Made by a program: the position numbers and the translations under genes. Positions 24,959-33,727 of a DNA stretch of 64,000 nucleotides are shown here, in pieces. Numbering within the stretch: the first letter of the stretch is position 1; every line of letters begins with the position of its first letter. This DNA is from Pseudomonadota bacterium (lineage in GTDB: Bacteria > Pseudomonadota > Alphaproteobacteria > Rhizobiales > Beijerinckiaceae): NCBI GenBank assembly GCA_023386155.1, contig JAEWKH010000015.1:7293-71292 (forward strand). The letters are read 5' to 3'. Below the pieces are notes generated by a model. It was not told the DNA's origin. It searched no databases and saw only the letters and a program-made list of their open reading frames with translations.

Positions 24959-26206
24959 ATGGCCAAGCGCGCCGGAAGCGCCGATCTGCCGCTGCATTCC
25001 GGCCATGTGCCGAAATGGCTGGCGGACCGCATGACGCGCCTCGGCGGCGTGATCAGCGAGGCCGTCGTGCATCATTACGGCCGGGACGAACTGCTGCGCC
25101 GGCTCGCGCATCCGTTCTGGTTCCAGTCGTTCGGCGCCGTGATGGGGATGGACTGGCATTCCTCCGGCATCACCACCAGCGTCATCGGCGCCTTGAAGCG
25201 CGGGCTGACGCCCCAGTCGAAGGAACTCGGGATTCATGTCTGCGGCGGACGCGGACGGCACTCGCGGCAGACGCCGCATGAGCTGGTCGCCATCGGTGAG
25301 CGCGTCGGCTTCGACGGCGCGGCCCTGGCGAATGCGAGCCGCCTCGTGGCGAAGGTGGACAGCGCCGCGATCCAGGACGGCTTCGACCTGTATCTTCACG
25401 GCTTCATCGTCACGGATGACGGCAAGTGGGCCGTCGTCCAGCAGGGAATGAACGATGGGCTCCGGCAGGCGCGCCGTTACCATTGGCTGTCCGAGGATCT
25501 GGAGAGCTTCGTCGACGAGCCGCATACGGCCATCGACGGCAAAGGGCAGGGCACGATCGTCAATCTCACCGACCGCCGGGCCGCCGCTTCCCGCAAGGCG
25601 CAGATCGACATTCTGGATTCGCTCGGGCCCGACGGGATCGCGCGGAAATTCCTGGCGCTCGAAGAGCGCGAGGCGGATGCGACGCCCGCCGCGAGCCCGC
25701 AGCCCCTGCTGCCGCATCTGGTCATGCCCGAGCATCACGACGTTCGCGCCAAGGACGTGGTGCTGCGCCGCCTCCACGGGACCCTCGCGGCGGCGGCCGA
25801 CCGCGGGCCTACGGACTTTCCCGACCTGCTGATGACCCCCGGCGTCGGCCCCCGGACCGTGCAGGCCCTCGCCATGGTGGCGGAGGTCGTCCACGGCACG
25901 CCCTGCCGCTTCAGCGACCCGGCCCGGTTCTCCTTCGCCCATGGCGGCAAGGACCGGCATCCCTATCCGGTGCCCGTGCGCGTCTACGACGAGACGATCC
26001 GGGTGCTGAAATCGGCGGTCCAGAAGGCGAGGCTCGGGCAGCAGGAGGAACTCTTCGCCCTGAAGAGGCTCGACGATCAGGCCCGCGCCCTCGAACGCCA
26101 TGCCGCAGGGCCGAGCGTCGAGGAGCATATCGGGCAGGAGCGGGCGAAGTCGCATTCCTACGGCGGCCGTTCCGTGTTCGGCGACGAGCCGCCGCCGTCC
26201 GAGTGA
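24959..26206 (+). CDS. DUF763 domain-containing protein
   Basis: 415 residues from ATG 24959 (CAGGAGAC upstream). The chain begins MAKRAGSADLPLHSGHVPKW and contains FWFQSFGAVMGMDWHSSGIT, KELGIHVCGGRGRHSRQTPH and YLHGFIVTDDGKWAVVQQGM, the pattern of the DUF763 family found in bacteria and archaea. Members have a helix-hairpin-helix-like stretch (here LLMTPGVGPRTVQALAMVAE, about 290-309), which suggests DNA binding, but no function has been established. It stands alone between the helicase terminator and the ABM gene. Cytoplasmic by sequence. Confidence 0.85.
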   Translation: MAKRAGSADLPLHSGHVPKWLADRMTRLGGVISEAVVHHYGRDELLRRLAHPFWFQSFGAVMGMDWHSSGITTSVIGALKRGLTPQSKELGIHVCGGRGRHSRQTPHELVAIGERVGFDGAALANASRLVAKVDSAAIQDGFDLYLHGFIVTDDGKWAVVQQGMNDGLRQARRYHWLSEDLESFVDEPHTAIDGKGQGTIVNLTDRRAAASRKAQIDILDSLGPDGIARKFLALEEREADATPAASPQPLLPHLVMPEHHDVRAKDVVLRRLHGTLAAAADRGPTDFPDLLMTPGVGPRTVQALAMVAEVVHGTPCRFSDPARFSFAHGGKDRHPYPVPVRVYDETIRVLKSAVQKARLGQQEELFALKRLDDQARALERHAAGPSVEEHIGQERAKSHSYGGRSVFGDEPPPSE

Positions 26207-26231
26207 GTGTCCGATTGCGCCGTCTTCATCC

Positions 26232-26603
26232 TCACCAGCCGGCGAAGAACGCGAAATCCCGCCGCATGGGCTTCCAGGTCTCGACCTGCCTCGGCTCCCG
26301 GAGGAGCGCGGGCAGGCGCTCCCAATAGGCCTTGCGATACTCCCGGTACATCTGGACCTCGACGACGTCGTCGAGGTCCGTCCAGGTCTCGTAGATCATG
26401 AACCGGGTCGGGTCCTGCGGATCCTGGTGCAGGACGGCGTTGATGAAGGTCCTCTCGTGACGCATGGCATCGAGCGCCGGCATCAGGAGGTCGAGAAACT
26501 CCTCCTCGCAGCCGGGCTTGAGGGCGAGCGTCACGACGAACGTGACGGGGTCGTTCCGGCTCCCGGCGACCGCCATCGACTTCACGTTCGCACCCAGTTT
26601 CAT
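26232..26603 (-). CDS. Antibiotic biosynthesis monooxygenase (ABM) domain protein
   Basis: 123 residues from ATG 26603, with AAGGAGA upstream. A single ferredoxin-like alpha/beta domain: VTFVVTLALKPGCEEEFLDL (about 20-39), an RHERTFINAVLHQDP strand, and the FMIYETWTDLDDVVEVQMYR motif typical of YgiN-type quinol monooxygenases and related ABM proteins. Such proteins act as small cofactor-free oxygenases or heme- or quinone-related enzymes, usually as dimers. The substrate is unknown. It is downstream of the formamidase gene on the same strand (90 bp gap). Confidence 0.8.
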   Translation of the reverse strand: MKLGANVKSMAVAGSRNDPVTFVVTLALKPGCEEEFLDLLMPALDAMRHERTFINAVLHQDPQDPTRFMIYETWTDLDDVVEVQMYREYRKAYWERLPALLREPRQVETWKPMRRDFAFFAGW

Positions 26604-26693
26604 CGTCGTCTCCTTCGCTTCGGTTCTGAAGCCAGAATGGCCGTGAGACCGGGCGAAGGAAATTACCTGGCAGGTAACGGGATGCGGAAAAGA

Positions 26694-27641
26694 TCAGCGC
26701 CGCGCCTGCTGCAGCAGGCTCTTGTCGAGCATCACGTGGACGCCCTTGTTGCCGTTCACCACCTGCGTGATGCGTAAATCCGCCGCGAGGCTGCACAGGG
26801 CATAAGCCTCCGCCTTGGTGATGCCGGTGCGGGCGGCGATCAGGTCGATCATGCTGCGCAGCGCAATGACGACGCAATCGTCGAGGTCGGGATCGAACGC
26901 CATGGTCAAGACGTGCGTCGGCGTCTCGGCCATGGGCCAGGTGAGGTGCATGTCCTCGCGCAGGTGCAGCTCGAAGGTGCCGATGAGCCCCGTTTCGATG
27001 GCCGTCACGCAGACCTCGCCGTCGCCCTGGACGCCATGCCCGTCGCCGACGGAGAACAGGGCGCCGTCCACATGGATCGGCAGATAGAGTATCGTTCCGG
27101 CCACGAGTTCCTTGTTGTCGAGATTGCCGCCGTTGCGGCGCGGCGGAAGGGTGCTGAGAGAGCCCCAGGCAGCCGGAGGAGCAACGGCCATGACGCCGAA
27201 GAACGGCTTCAGGGGCAGCTCCAGTCCCCACGGCAGCTTACCCGTCATCCGCTCGCGGTCGAGCGGGATGGTCATGAAGTGGATCTCGTCGAAATCGTCC
27301 GGCAGGGCGCCTTTGAGAGGTGCGGAATAGGTGAAGCCCCAGTCGTAATGCAGCGCGATGTCCCTGATGCGGACCTCGAGGACCTGACCGGCCTTCGCGC
27401 CGCGCACGGCGACAGGGCCGGTGCAGATATGCCCCGGCAGCTTCGGCTTGTGGGCCGCATGAATGTCCGTCAGCGCGGGCGGGATGACGAAGGGCGCCTT
27501 CGGCATGGCCTCGGGGCCGCCGGACACGGTCGAGATCGTGACCGTGTCGCCGGAATCGACCGTCAGCAGCGGTTCGAGGCTCGCATCGAAATAGCCCCAG
27601 TGGATTGTCTCCGGGGATGCATCAATCCTGTATTCGGCCAC
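26694..27641 (-). CDS. Acetamidase/formamidase family amidohydrolase
   Basis: 315 residues from GTG 27641 (MAEYRIDASPETIHWGYFD), chosen because AGAGG lies upstream; ATG 27689 or 27683 would add a non-homologous basic stretch. Features include VDSGDTVTISTVSGG, HICTGPVAVRGAKAGQVLEV (about 86-105), PRRNGGNLDNKELVAGT and VGDGHGVQGDGEVCVTAIE, all hallmarks of the FmdA/AmdA family that hydrolyses short amides to the acid plus ammonia. It lies 73 bp after a peptide-type ABC importer and probably acts on what that system brings in. Confidence 0.9.
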   Translation of the reverse strand: MAEYRIDASPETIHWGYFDASLEPLLTVDSGDTVTISTVSGGPEAMPKAPFVIPPALTDIHAAHKPKLPGHICTGPVAVRGAKAGQVLEVRIRDIALHYDWGFTYSAPLKGALPDDFDEIHFMTIPLDRERMTGKLPWGLELPLKPFFGVMAVAPPAAWGSLSTLPPRRNGGNLDNKELVAGTILYLPIHVDGALFSVGDGHGVQGDGEVCVTAIETGLIGTFELHLREDMHLTWPMAETPTHVLTMAFDPDLDDCVVIALRSMIDLIAARTGITKAEAYALCSLAADLRITQVVNGNKGVHVMLDKSLLQQARR

Positions 27642-27714
27642 GAAACACCTCTGCCTTCGCCATCGATGCGGAATGTCTCGCATTCCCATGCGTGAAGGAC
27701 AACAGGCTTTCCGG

Positions 27715-28878
27715 CTAATGGTAGGGATCCGCCGCGTCCCTCAGCCCGTCGCCCATGAAGTTGAAGGCCAGCACCACGATCACCACCGGCACCATCGGGA
27801 AGAGCAGCCAGGGATGGAGCTGCACGGCGGCGAGGTTCTGCGCCTCGTTGAGCAGCACGCCCCAGCTCGTCACGGGCGGGCGCAGGCCCAGTCCCAGGAA
27901 GGAGAGGGCGGTCTCGCCGAGGATCATGGACGGGATCGAGAGCGTCGCCGAGGCGATCAGGTGGCTCATGAAGTTCGGGATGAGGTGCCGCGCGATGATG
28001 CGCGGCTTGGAGGCGCCCATCAGCTCCGCGGCCTTCACGAAGTCCTCCTCGCGCAGGGAGAGCAGCTTCGAGCGCACGGCGCGGGCCAGCCCCGGCCAGT
28101 CGAGAAGGCCCAGGATGATCGTGATGCCGAAGAACACGAGGATCGGGCTCCAGTTCGCCGGCAGGGCGGCGGAAAGGGCGAGCCACAGGGGCAGCTCCGG
28201 AAGCGAGCGCAGGATCTCGATCATGCGCTGGATCACGTGATCGACCCAGCCGCCGAGATAGCCGGCGAGCCCGCCGAAGAAGAGGCCGAGCGCGAACGAC
28301 ACGGCGATGCCGACGATGCCGATGGTGAGCGAGATCCGCGCCCCGTAGATGATGCGCGAGAGCAGGTCGCGTCCGAGCCGGTCGGTGCCGAGCAGGAACA
28401 TCGTGCCGCCTTCCGGAGGGCAGACGAGATGGAAGTCCATCTCCCAGAGGCCCCAGAACTGATAGGCGTCGCCCCGGCAGAGAAAGCGGATGGGCTGCGG
28501 CTTCGACGTGTCGGGCGTGTAGACACGCCGGAAGCTCTCCAGGTCGAAGCTGTAGCTGTAGGGATAGGTGAAGGGGCCGACGAAGCGGCCCTCGTGCATC
28601 AGATGGATGCCCTGCGGAGGCGCATAGAGGAAATCGCCGTGGCGCTTGACATGGTTGTAGGGCGCGACGATCTCGACGAAGGGCACGAGGGCGTAGAAGG
28701 CGAGCAGGATGAAGGCAGCGGCCACCGCCACCCTGTGTCGGCGGAACTTCCACCACATCAGCTGCCAGGACGAGGCCCGGTAGAAACTCTCGTTCTCGGC
28801 CCCGACGGGCTCGGTCGCGCCGGGATCGAACGGCGCGGGATCGACGTAGTGGCGCTTGGAGGTGACGGCCGTGTTCAT
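27715..28878 (-). CDS. ABC transporter permease (OppC/YejE-like)
   Basis: 387 residues. After a hydrophilic N-terminus, one membrane helix (about 50-70), then a periplasmic domain of roughly 110 residues, then five helices with the inner-membrane coupling motif in AAELMGASKPRIIARHLIPN (the EAA loop, Gly-rich). The large periplasmic insert and GTDRLGRDLLSRIIYGARIS are typical of the second permease of dipeptide/oligopeptide importers of the YejE type. It overlaps the upstream permease by ATGA, so the two are translationally coupled. Confidence 0.92.
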   Translation of the reverse strand: MNTAVTSKRHYVDPAPFDPGATEPVGAENESFYRASSWQLMWWKFRRHRVAVAAAFILLAFYALVPFVEIVAPYNHVKRHGDFLYAPPQGIHLMHEGRFVGPFTYPYSYSFDLESFRRVYTPDTSKPQPIRFLCRGDAYQFWGLWEMDFHLVCPPEGGTMFLLGTDRLGRDLLSRIIYGARISLTIGIVGIAVSFALGLFFGGLAGYLGGWVDHVIQRMIEILRSLPELPLWLALSAALPANWSPILVFFGITIILGLLDWPGLARAVRSKLLSLREEDFVKAAELMGASKPRIIARHLIPNFMSHLIASATLSIPSMILGETALSFLGLGLRPPVTSWGVLLNEAQNLAAVQLHPWLLFPMVPVVIVVLAFNFMGDGLRDAADPYH

Positions 28879-29894
28879 CGTCCGCCTCCGAGCCGGATGC
28901 GAGGATCGAGCCAGGCGAGCAGCAGATCGGAGATCAGCATACCGACGACCGTGAGCATGGCAACGAACATGAGGATGAAGCCGGCCAGGAACTGATCCTG
29001 GCTCTTGAGCGCGCTCAGCAGGATCGGGCCGACCGTCGGCAGGCTCAGGACCAGCGACACCAGCACGGACCCGGACACGAGATGCGGCAGGAGGTTGCCG
29101 ATATCGGCGATGAAGGGGTTGAGCGACATGCGGAAGGGATATTTCAGCAGGGCCTTCGTGGGTCCGAGGCCCTTCGCCTTCGCGGTCACGTAATATTGCT
29201 TGCCGAGCTCATCGAGCAGGTTCGCCCGCATGCGCCGGATCATGGCCGCCGTGCCGCCGAGGCCGATCACGACGGTCGGGACGACGAGATGCGAGAGCAG
29301 GGATTGCGTCTTGGCCCAGGTCCAGGGCTCGCCGGCGAACTCCGCGTCGTAGAGGCCGCCGATGGAAATGCCGAACCAGCGGTTCATGTAGTAGAGTAGG
29401 ATCAGCGCGAGCAGGAAGCTCGGGGTGGCGAGCCCGATATAGCCGATGAAAGTGGCGAGGTAGTCGCCGACGGAATATTGCCGCGTGGCCGAATAGATCG
29501 CGATGGGAATCGAGATCACGTGGATGAAGATCACCACCGCGAGATTGACGAGGAGCGTCAGCCACAGGGCGTCGCCGACCACGTCCACCACGGGCTTGTC
29601 GTACTCGAAGGACCAGCCCCAATCGCCCTGCAGCAGGCCGGAAAAGCCGTTCGGCCCGGGCATGACGCCGATCCAGACCAGGTATTGCTGCCAGGCGGGC
29701 TTGTCGAGCCCGTACTGCTTGATGAGGAATTCGGCTTTCGCGATCGAGGCGGATTCGCCCTGCGCCCGCAGCTCGGCGATCTGGTTGGTCAGGAAGTCGC
29801 CCGGCGGCAGCTTGATGATGAAGAAGACCAGGGCCGAGATGATCAGCAATGTCACCGCCATGGTGAGGATGCGGCGCAATAGGAAGCGGATCAT
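28875..29894 (-). CDS. ABC transporter permease (OppB/YejB-like)
   Basis: 339 residues, with an N-terminal helix (MIRFLLRRILTMAVTLLIIS) typical of the DppB/OppB family, a periplasmic loop, and five further helices. The coupling motif YYVTAKAKGLGPTKALLKYP at about 235-255 contacts the ATPase. It forms a heterodimeric channel with the 27715-28878 product and overlaps both neighbours by 4 bp (ATGA). Substrate class: peptides or, given the downstream formamidase, perhaps amide compounds. Confidence 0.93.
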   Translation of the reverse strand: MIRFLLRRILTMAVTLLIISALVFFIIKLPPGDFLTNQIAELRAQGESASIAKAEFLIKQYGLDKPAWQQYLVWIGVMPGPNGFSGLLQGDWGWSFEYDKPVVDVVGDALWLTLLVNLAVVIFIHVISIPIAIYSATRQYSVGDYLATFIGYIGLATPSFLLALILLYYMNRWFGISIGGLYDAEFAGEPWTWAKTQSLLSHLVVPTVVIGLGGTAAMIRRMRANLLDELGKQYYVTAKAKGLGPTKALLKYPFRMSLNPFIADIGNLLPHLVSGSVLVSLVLSLPTVGPILLSALKSQDQFLAGFILMFVAMLTVVGMLISDLLLAWLDPRIRLGGGR

Positions 29895-31804
29895 CGACGG
29901 GCCTCTTTGCCGGCGGCTTTGTTCCAGTAGATCTCATCCACCCGATAGATCCCGAGCATGGCCGTCGGCTCCCAGCTATAGAGCGCCTTGGCGGGAAGTC
30001 CATGCAATCCGTTGCGGACGACGATGGGCTGCAGGGCGCCCGAGATGGTGCCGATGGACCATTGGTTCTCGGCGTGGTTACGCAGCATCTCGGTCCAGGC
30101 GTCCCTCTGCACGCTCCGGTTCCCGGTGTTCATCCAGGTCGAGTAGAGCTCGAGAAGGCGCTGGGCCTGCGGAATGTCGACCTGTTCGCCGTTCTTGCCC
30201 TTGGTCTCCACGTACTGCCCCCATTTCGGCCAGCTGTAGTTGTCCTGGCGCATGGGGGCGAGCTCGGTCGGCGGCATGATGGCGGTGGGAATCGCATTGT
30301 CGAGGCCGGGGGCCGCGACCATCACGGTCAGCCCGGCATAGGAGCGGTTGCGCAGGACGGTGCGGTCCTGCGGCTTCACGAAGAGCCTCACGCCGATTTC
30401 GCGCCAGAACTCGCCGATCAGCGTCAGCCCGTCGACCACGAGGCTGCTCTCGCCGTCGGTCTCGACGATGATCTCCAGTTCGCGCCCGTCGGGCAGGAGG
30501 CGGATGCCGGCGCCGTTGCGTTTCGTCAGGCCGATCTCGTCGAGGAGGCGCGAGGCTTTCTCCGGATCATAATCGGCATTCGCCGTGCGCAGTTCAGGCG
30601 TGAAGAGCGGGCTTTCCGACACGATGGTGTTGTTGCCTTCGGTGCCGAGCCCGAAGAGCAGGGCGTTGTTCAACGTATTGCGGTCGATGCCCAGCGACAG
30701 GGCGCGGCGGAATCGGATGTCCCGGTTGAGCTGGCGCCAGACGGGGTCGACCGTGTTGAGATTGGGATAGAGCCCGAGCTCGGTGCCGCGCGCGTAGGGC
30801 CAGAGCAGGGTGGTATATCCCTTCGCCTTCTCGCCCTCCTTCAGGACGGGAATGTCGCTCATGGAGAGGCCGCGGAACAGGAGGTCGGTCTCGCCCGCAT
30901 TGGCCTTGGCCGCGAAGAGCCCGGGAGCCGAGACGTCCATGATCAGCCGGTCGACGTAAGGCAACTGATGTCCCTGCCTGTCGATGCGGTGGTAATAGGG
31001 ATTGCGCTCGAAGATGAAGCGGTTGGCCGGCGCCGCGTTCATGACGCGCCAGGGCATGAGCGTGGGCAGGGCAGGATTCGTCTGCTCCTTCATGTCGTCC
31101 ATGCGGTTGTGCAGGGCTGCCCAGGATTTCAGCTTCTGCTGCTTGGCCTGTTCCTCGAGGGCGGCCTTGTCGGCGTATTTGGCGTGGAACTGCTTGAGAT
31201 AGGCCGAGGCGCGATAGATGCCGGGATCGAGCGGTCCCGCCAGCTGCGGCAGGAAGCGCGGATTGGGACTGTCCCATGTGAAGCGCAAGGTCCGCTCGTC
31301 GAGGATCTCGAAGCGCGGAGGCTTGCCGTTCACCAGCATGAATTCCGGCGGACCGGCCGGCGACAGGTCCGGGTTCTGCGCCACGTCCTCCCAGTAATAG
31401 CGGAAGTCCTCGGTCGTGAAGGGCGAGCCGTCGGACCAGCGATGGCCGGGACGCAGGGTGAAGGTGAAAATCCGGTCGTCCTCGTTCTCGAACGACTCGA
31501 CGAGATCGGGCTGGAGCTGGAGATGCCTGTCGTAGCCGACGAGGCGGGTATAGGTGAAGGTGGAGATGTAGCGGATGTCGCGCGGCCGCGGCACCAGGGT
31601 CACGATATCGCCGCCGTACCGACCCGCCGAATCGACGACGATGGGCGTTTTCGGGATCCGCTCCGCGAGGGGCGGCAGCTTCTTGTCCTTCACCTGTTCG
31701 GCGAAGAAGGGGACGGCTTTCAGGTCCATCGCTGCGGCAGGCAGCGCCAGGGCGCCGAGGGCGACGGCAAGGACGAGCGATCGTGTGCGGGCGGTGAGAA
31801 GCAT
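29891..31804 (-). CDS. ABC transporter substrate-binding protein, family 5
   Basis: 637 residues from ATG 31804, which overlaps the stop of the ATPase gene (TGATG). A signal peptide ends near Ala25 (ALALPAAA-MD). The mature part follows the peptide/nickel-binding (SBP_bac_5) layout: PDLVESFENEDDRIFTFTLR, RWSDGSPFTTEDFRYYWEDV, and later RFRRALSLGIDRNTLNNALL. It delivers substrate to the permease pair from the periplasm. It is at the long end for the family and closest in feel to YejA-type oligopeptide binders. Confidence 0.92.
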   Translation of the reverse strand: MLLTARTRSLVLAVALGALALPAAAMDLKAVPFFAEQVKDKKLPPLAERIPKTPIVVDSAGRYGGDIVTLVPRPRDIRYISTFTYTRLVGYDRHLQLQPDLVESFENEDDRIFTFTLRPGHRWSDGSPFTTEDFRYYWEDVAQNPDLSPAGPPEFMLVNGKPPRFEILDERTLRFTWDSPNPRFLPQLAGPLDPGIYRASAYLKQFHAKYADKAALEEQAKQQKLKSWAALHNRMDDMKEQTNPALPTLMPWRVMNAAPANRFIFERNPYYHRIDRQGHQLPYVDRLIMDVSAPGLFAAKANAGETDLLFRGLSMSDIPVLKEGEKAKGYTTLLWPYARGTELGLYPNLNTVDPVWRQLNRDIRFRRALSLGIDRNTLNNALLFGLGTEGNNTIVSESPLFTPELRTANADYDPEKASRLLDEIGLTKRNGAGIRLLPDGRELEIIVETDGESSLVVDGLTLIGEFWREIGVRLFVKPQDRTVLRNRSYAGLTVMVAAPGLDNAIPTAIMPPTELAPMRQDNYSWPKWGQYVETKGKNGEQVDIPQAQRLLELYSTWMNTGNRSVQRDAWTEMLRNHAENQWSIGTISGALQPIVVRNGLHGLPAKALYSWEPTAMLGIYRVDEIYWNKAAGKEARR

Positions 31805-33669
31805 CACGCGGCCTCCCGGGCTGTCAGGTGCCCCAAACGAACCTTGTGGCCAGGTTCGATCTCTTTCATCAGGCCGAACTCGCCGGGCTTGATGCGGAAG
31901 GGCTCGGGCCATTCCGACGGGTGCGAGAAGCGGCCGGTGCGCAGTTTGGCGAAATCCAGGGGCCGGTCGATGTCCGGGTCCGGCACGGCGGCGAGGAGCG
32001 CCTGCGTGTACGGATGAACCGGGTTGCGGAAGAGGGAGGATTTCGGCGCCTCCTCGACGATGTAGCCCCGGCACATGACCGCGATGGTGTCGGCGATGTA
32101 GTCCACGACGGCCAGATTGTGGGAGACGAAGAGATAGGACAGGCCGAGGGCCGCCTGCAGGTCCTTGAGCAGGTTGAGCACCTGCGCCTGCACGGACACG
32201 TCGAGGGCCGAGACCGGTTCGTCGCACAACAGGACCCGCGGCTCGAGGGCGAGCGCCCGCGCGATGCCGAGGCGCTGGCGCTGGCCGCCGGAGAAGGAAT
32301 GCGGATAGCGCCGGAGCGAGCGCCGGTCGAGCCCGACCATGTCGAGGAGCTGCTTCACGCGTTCATAGCGCTCGTCCGAGGTGCCGATGTCGTGGATGCG
32401 CAGGGGCTCGGTCAGAAGCTCGTAGACCGTCATGCGGGGATTGAGGGACGAGAACGGGTCCTGGAAGATGAACTGCACCGAGCGGCGGTAGGCGGTCAGC
32501 GCATCCCCTTCCAGCTTGTGCACGTCCTTCGGGCCCGTGCCGTCGTCGAAGAGCACCCGGCCCGCATTGGGGTTGAGCGCGCGCATGATCATCTTGGACA
32601 CGGTCGTCTTGCCGCAGCCGGATTCGCCTACGAGTCCCAGCGTCTTGCCGGCGGGAAGGGACAGGTCGACCTCGCTGACGGCACGGATCTCCTGAGTCCT
32701 GCCGGAGAACCATCCCGACCGGAGCGTGAAGCATTTCGTCAGGCGCTCGGCCTTCAGGATGGCCCCCTTGGGCTGAATGCGCTCGGGCGCGTCGGCCGAG
32801 GCGAGGGACGCGCTCTTCACCTCGCGGATCGGCGTCAGGCGCTCGTTCTCCCCCATGGCGAAGCGCGGGACGGCGCGCATGAGCGCCTGGAGGTAGGGAT
32901 GCTGCGGGTTGCGGAAGATGTTCTCCCGTGTACCGGCCTCCATGACCTTTCCGCGATACATCACGACCACCTCGTCGGCCACATTGGCGACGACGCCGAG
33001 ATCGTGGGTGATGAGGAGGACCGACATGCCGGTCTCGATCTGAAGCTCCTTGATGAGGTCCAGGATCTGCGCCTGCGTGGTCACGTCGAGCGCGGTCGTC
33101 GGCTCGTCCGCGATCAGAAGCGCCGGGCGCGTGATGAGCGCCATGGCGATCATGGCGCGCTGGCGAAGGCCGCCGGAGAGCTCGAACGGATAGGTGTTCA
33201 AGGCGCGCTTCGGATCGGGGAAGCCGACCCGCGCCAGCACCTCGATGGTCCGCTGGTTCGCCTCGGCCTGATCCGCATGGGAGTGGATCATCAGCGCCTC
33301 GGAGATCTGGTCGCCGATGGTGTGGAGCGGGGACAGGGATGTCATCGGCTCCTGGAAGATCATGGCGATGCGCGCGCCGCGCAGGGCATGCATGGCGTCG
33401 CTCTCGGGCTGGAGCGCCGCGATGTCGACGGTGGCGCCGTTCGCCGGATCGTGGAAGACGATGGAGCCGCTCGCGATCCTGGCCTTCTTCGACAGGATCT
33501 GGAGGATGGCCTGCGCCGTCACCGATTTGCCCGATCCGGACTCGCCCACGAGCGCCACCGTCTTGCCCTTGGGAATGTCGAAGGTCAGGCCGTCGACCGC
33601 CCGGAAATTTCCGGCATCGGTGTTGAAGTCAACTGTCAGCCCATGAACCGACAGGAGTGGCGCTTCCAT
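31804..33669 (-). CDS. ABC importer ATPase with two fused nucleotide-binding domains
   Basis: 621 residues with GGAGGAG before ATG 33669. Two complete ATPase domains: Walker [13 protein letters not shown] (about 35-46) and [12 protein letters not shown] (about 340-351), signatures LSGGLRQRA and [15 protein letters not shown], and Walker [13 protein letters not shown] and [12 protein letters not shown]. This DppD-DppF-type fusion (as in YejF and GsiA) energises the peptide-class importer encoded next. It is the first gene of a five-gene unit that ends with the formamidase. Confidence 0.94.
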   Translation of the reverse strand: MEAPLLSVHGLTVDFNTDAGNFRAVDGLTFDIPKGKTVALVGESGSGKSVTAQAILQILSKKARIASGSIVFHDPANGATVDIAALQPESDAMHALRGARIAMIFQEPMTSLSPLHTIGDQISEALMIHSHADQAEANQRTIEVLARVGFPDPKRALNTYPFELSGGLRQRAMIAMALITRPALLIADEPTTALDVTTQAQILDLIKELQIETGMSVLLITHDLGVVANVADEVVVMYRGKVMEAGTRENIFRNPQHPYLQALMRAVPRFAMGENERLTPIREVKSASLASADAPERIQPKGAILKAERLTKCFTLRSGWFSGRTQEIRAVSEVDLSLPAGKTLGLVGESGCGKTTVSKMIMRALNPNAGRVLFDDGTGPKDVHKLEGDALTAYRRSVQFIFQDPFSSLNPRMTVYELLTEPLRIHDIGTSDERYERVKQLLDMVGLDRRSLRRYPHSFSGGQRQRLGIARALALEPRVLLCDEPVSALDVSVQAQVLNLLKDLQAALGLSYLFVSHNLAVVDYIADTIAVMCRGYIVEEAPKSSLFRNPVHPYTQALLAAVPDPDIDRPLDFAKLRTGRFSHPSEWPEPFRIKPGEFGLMKEIEPGHKVRLGHLTAREAA

Positions 33670-33727
33670 ATGCTCCTCCAGGAACTATGAGCATAACGCA
33701 TTAGATCCCATTAGATCGCAATTGTGA

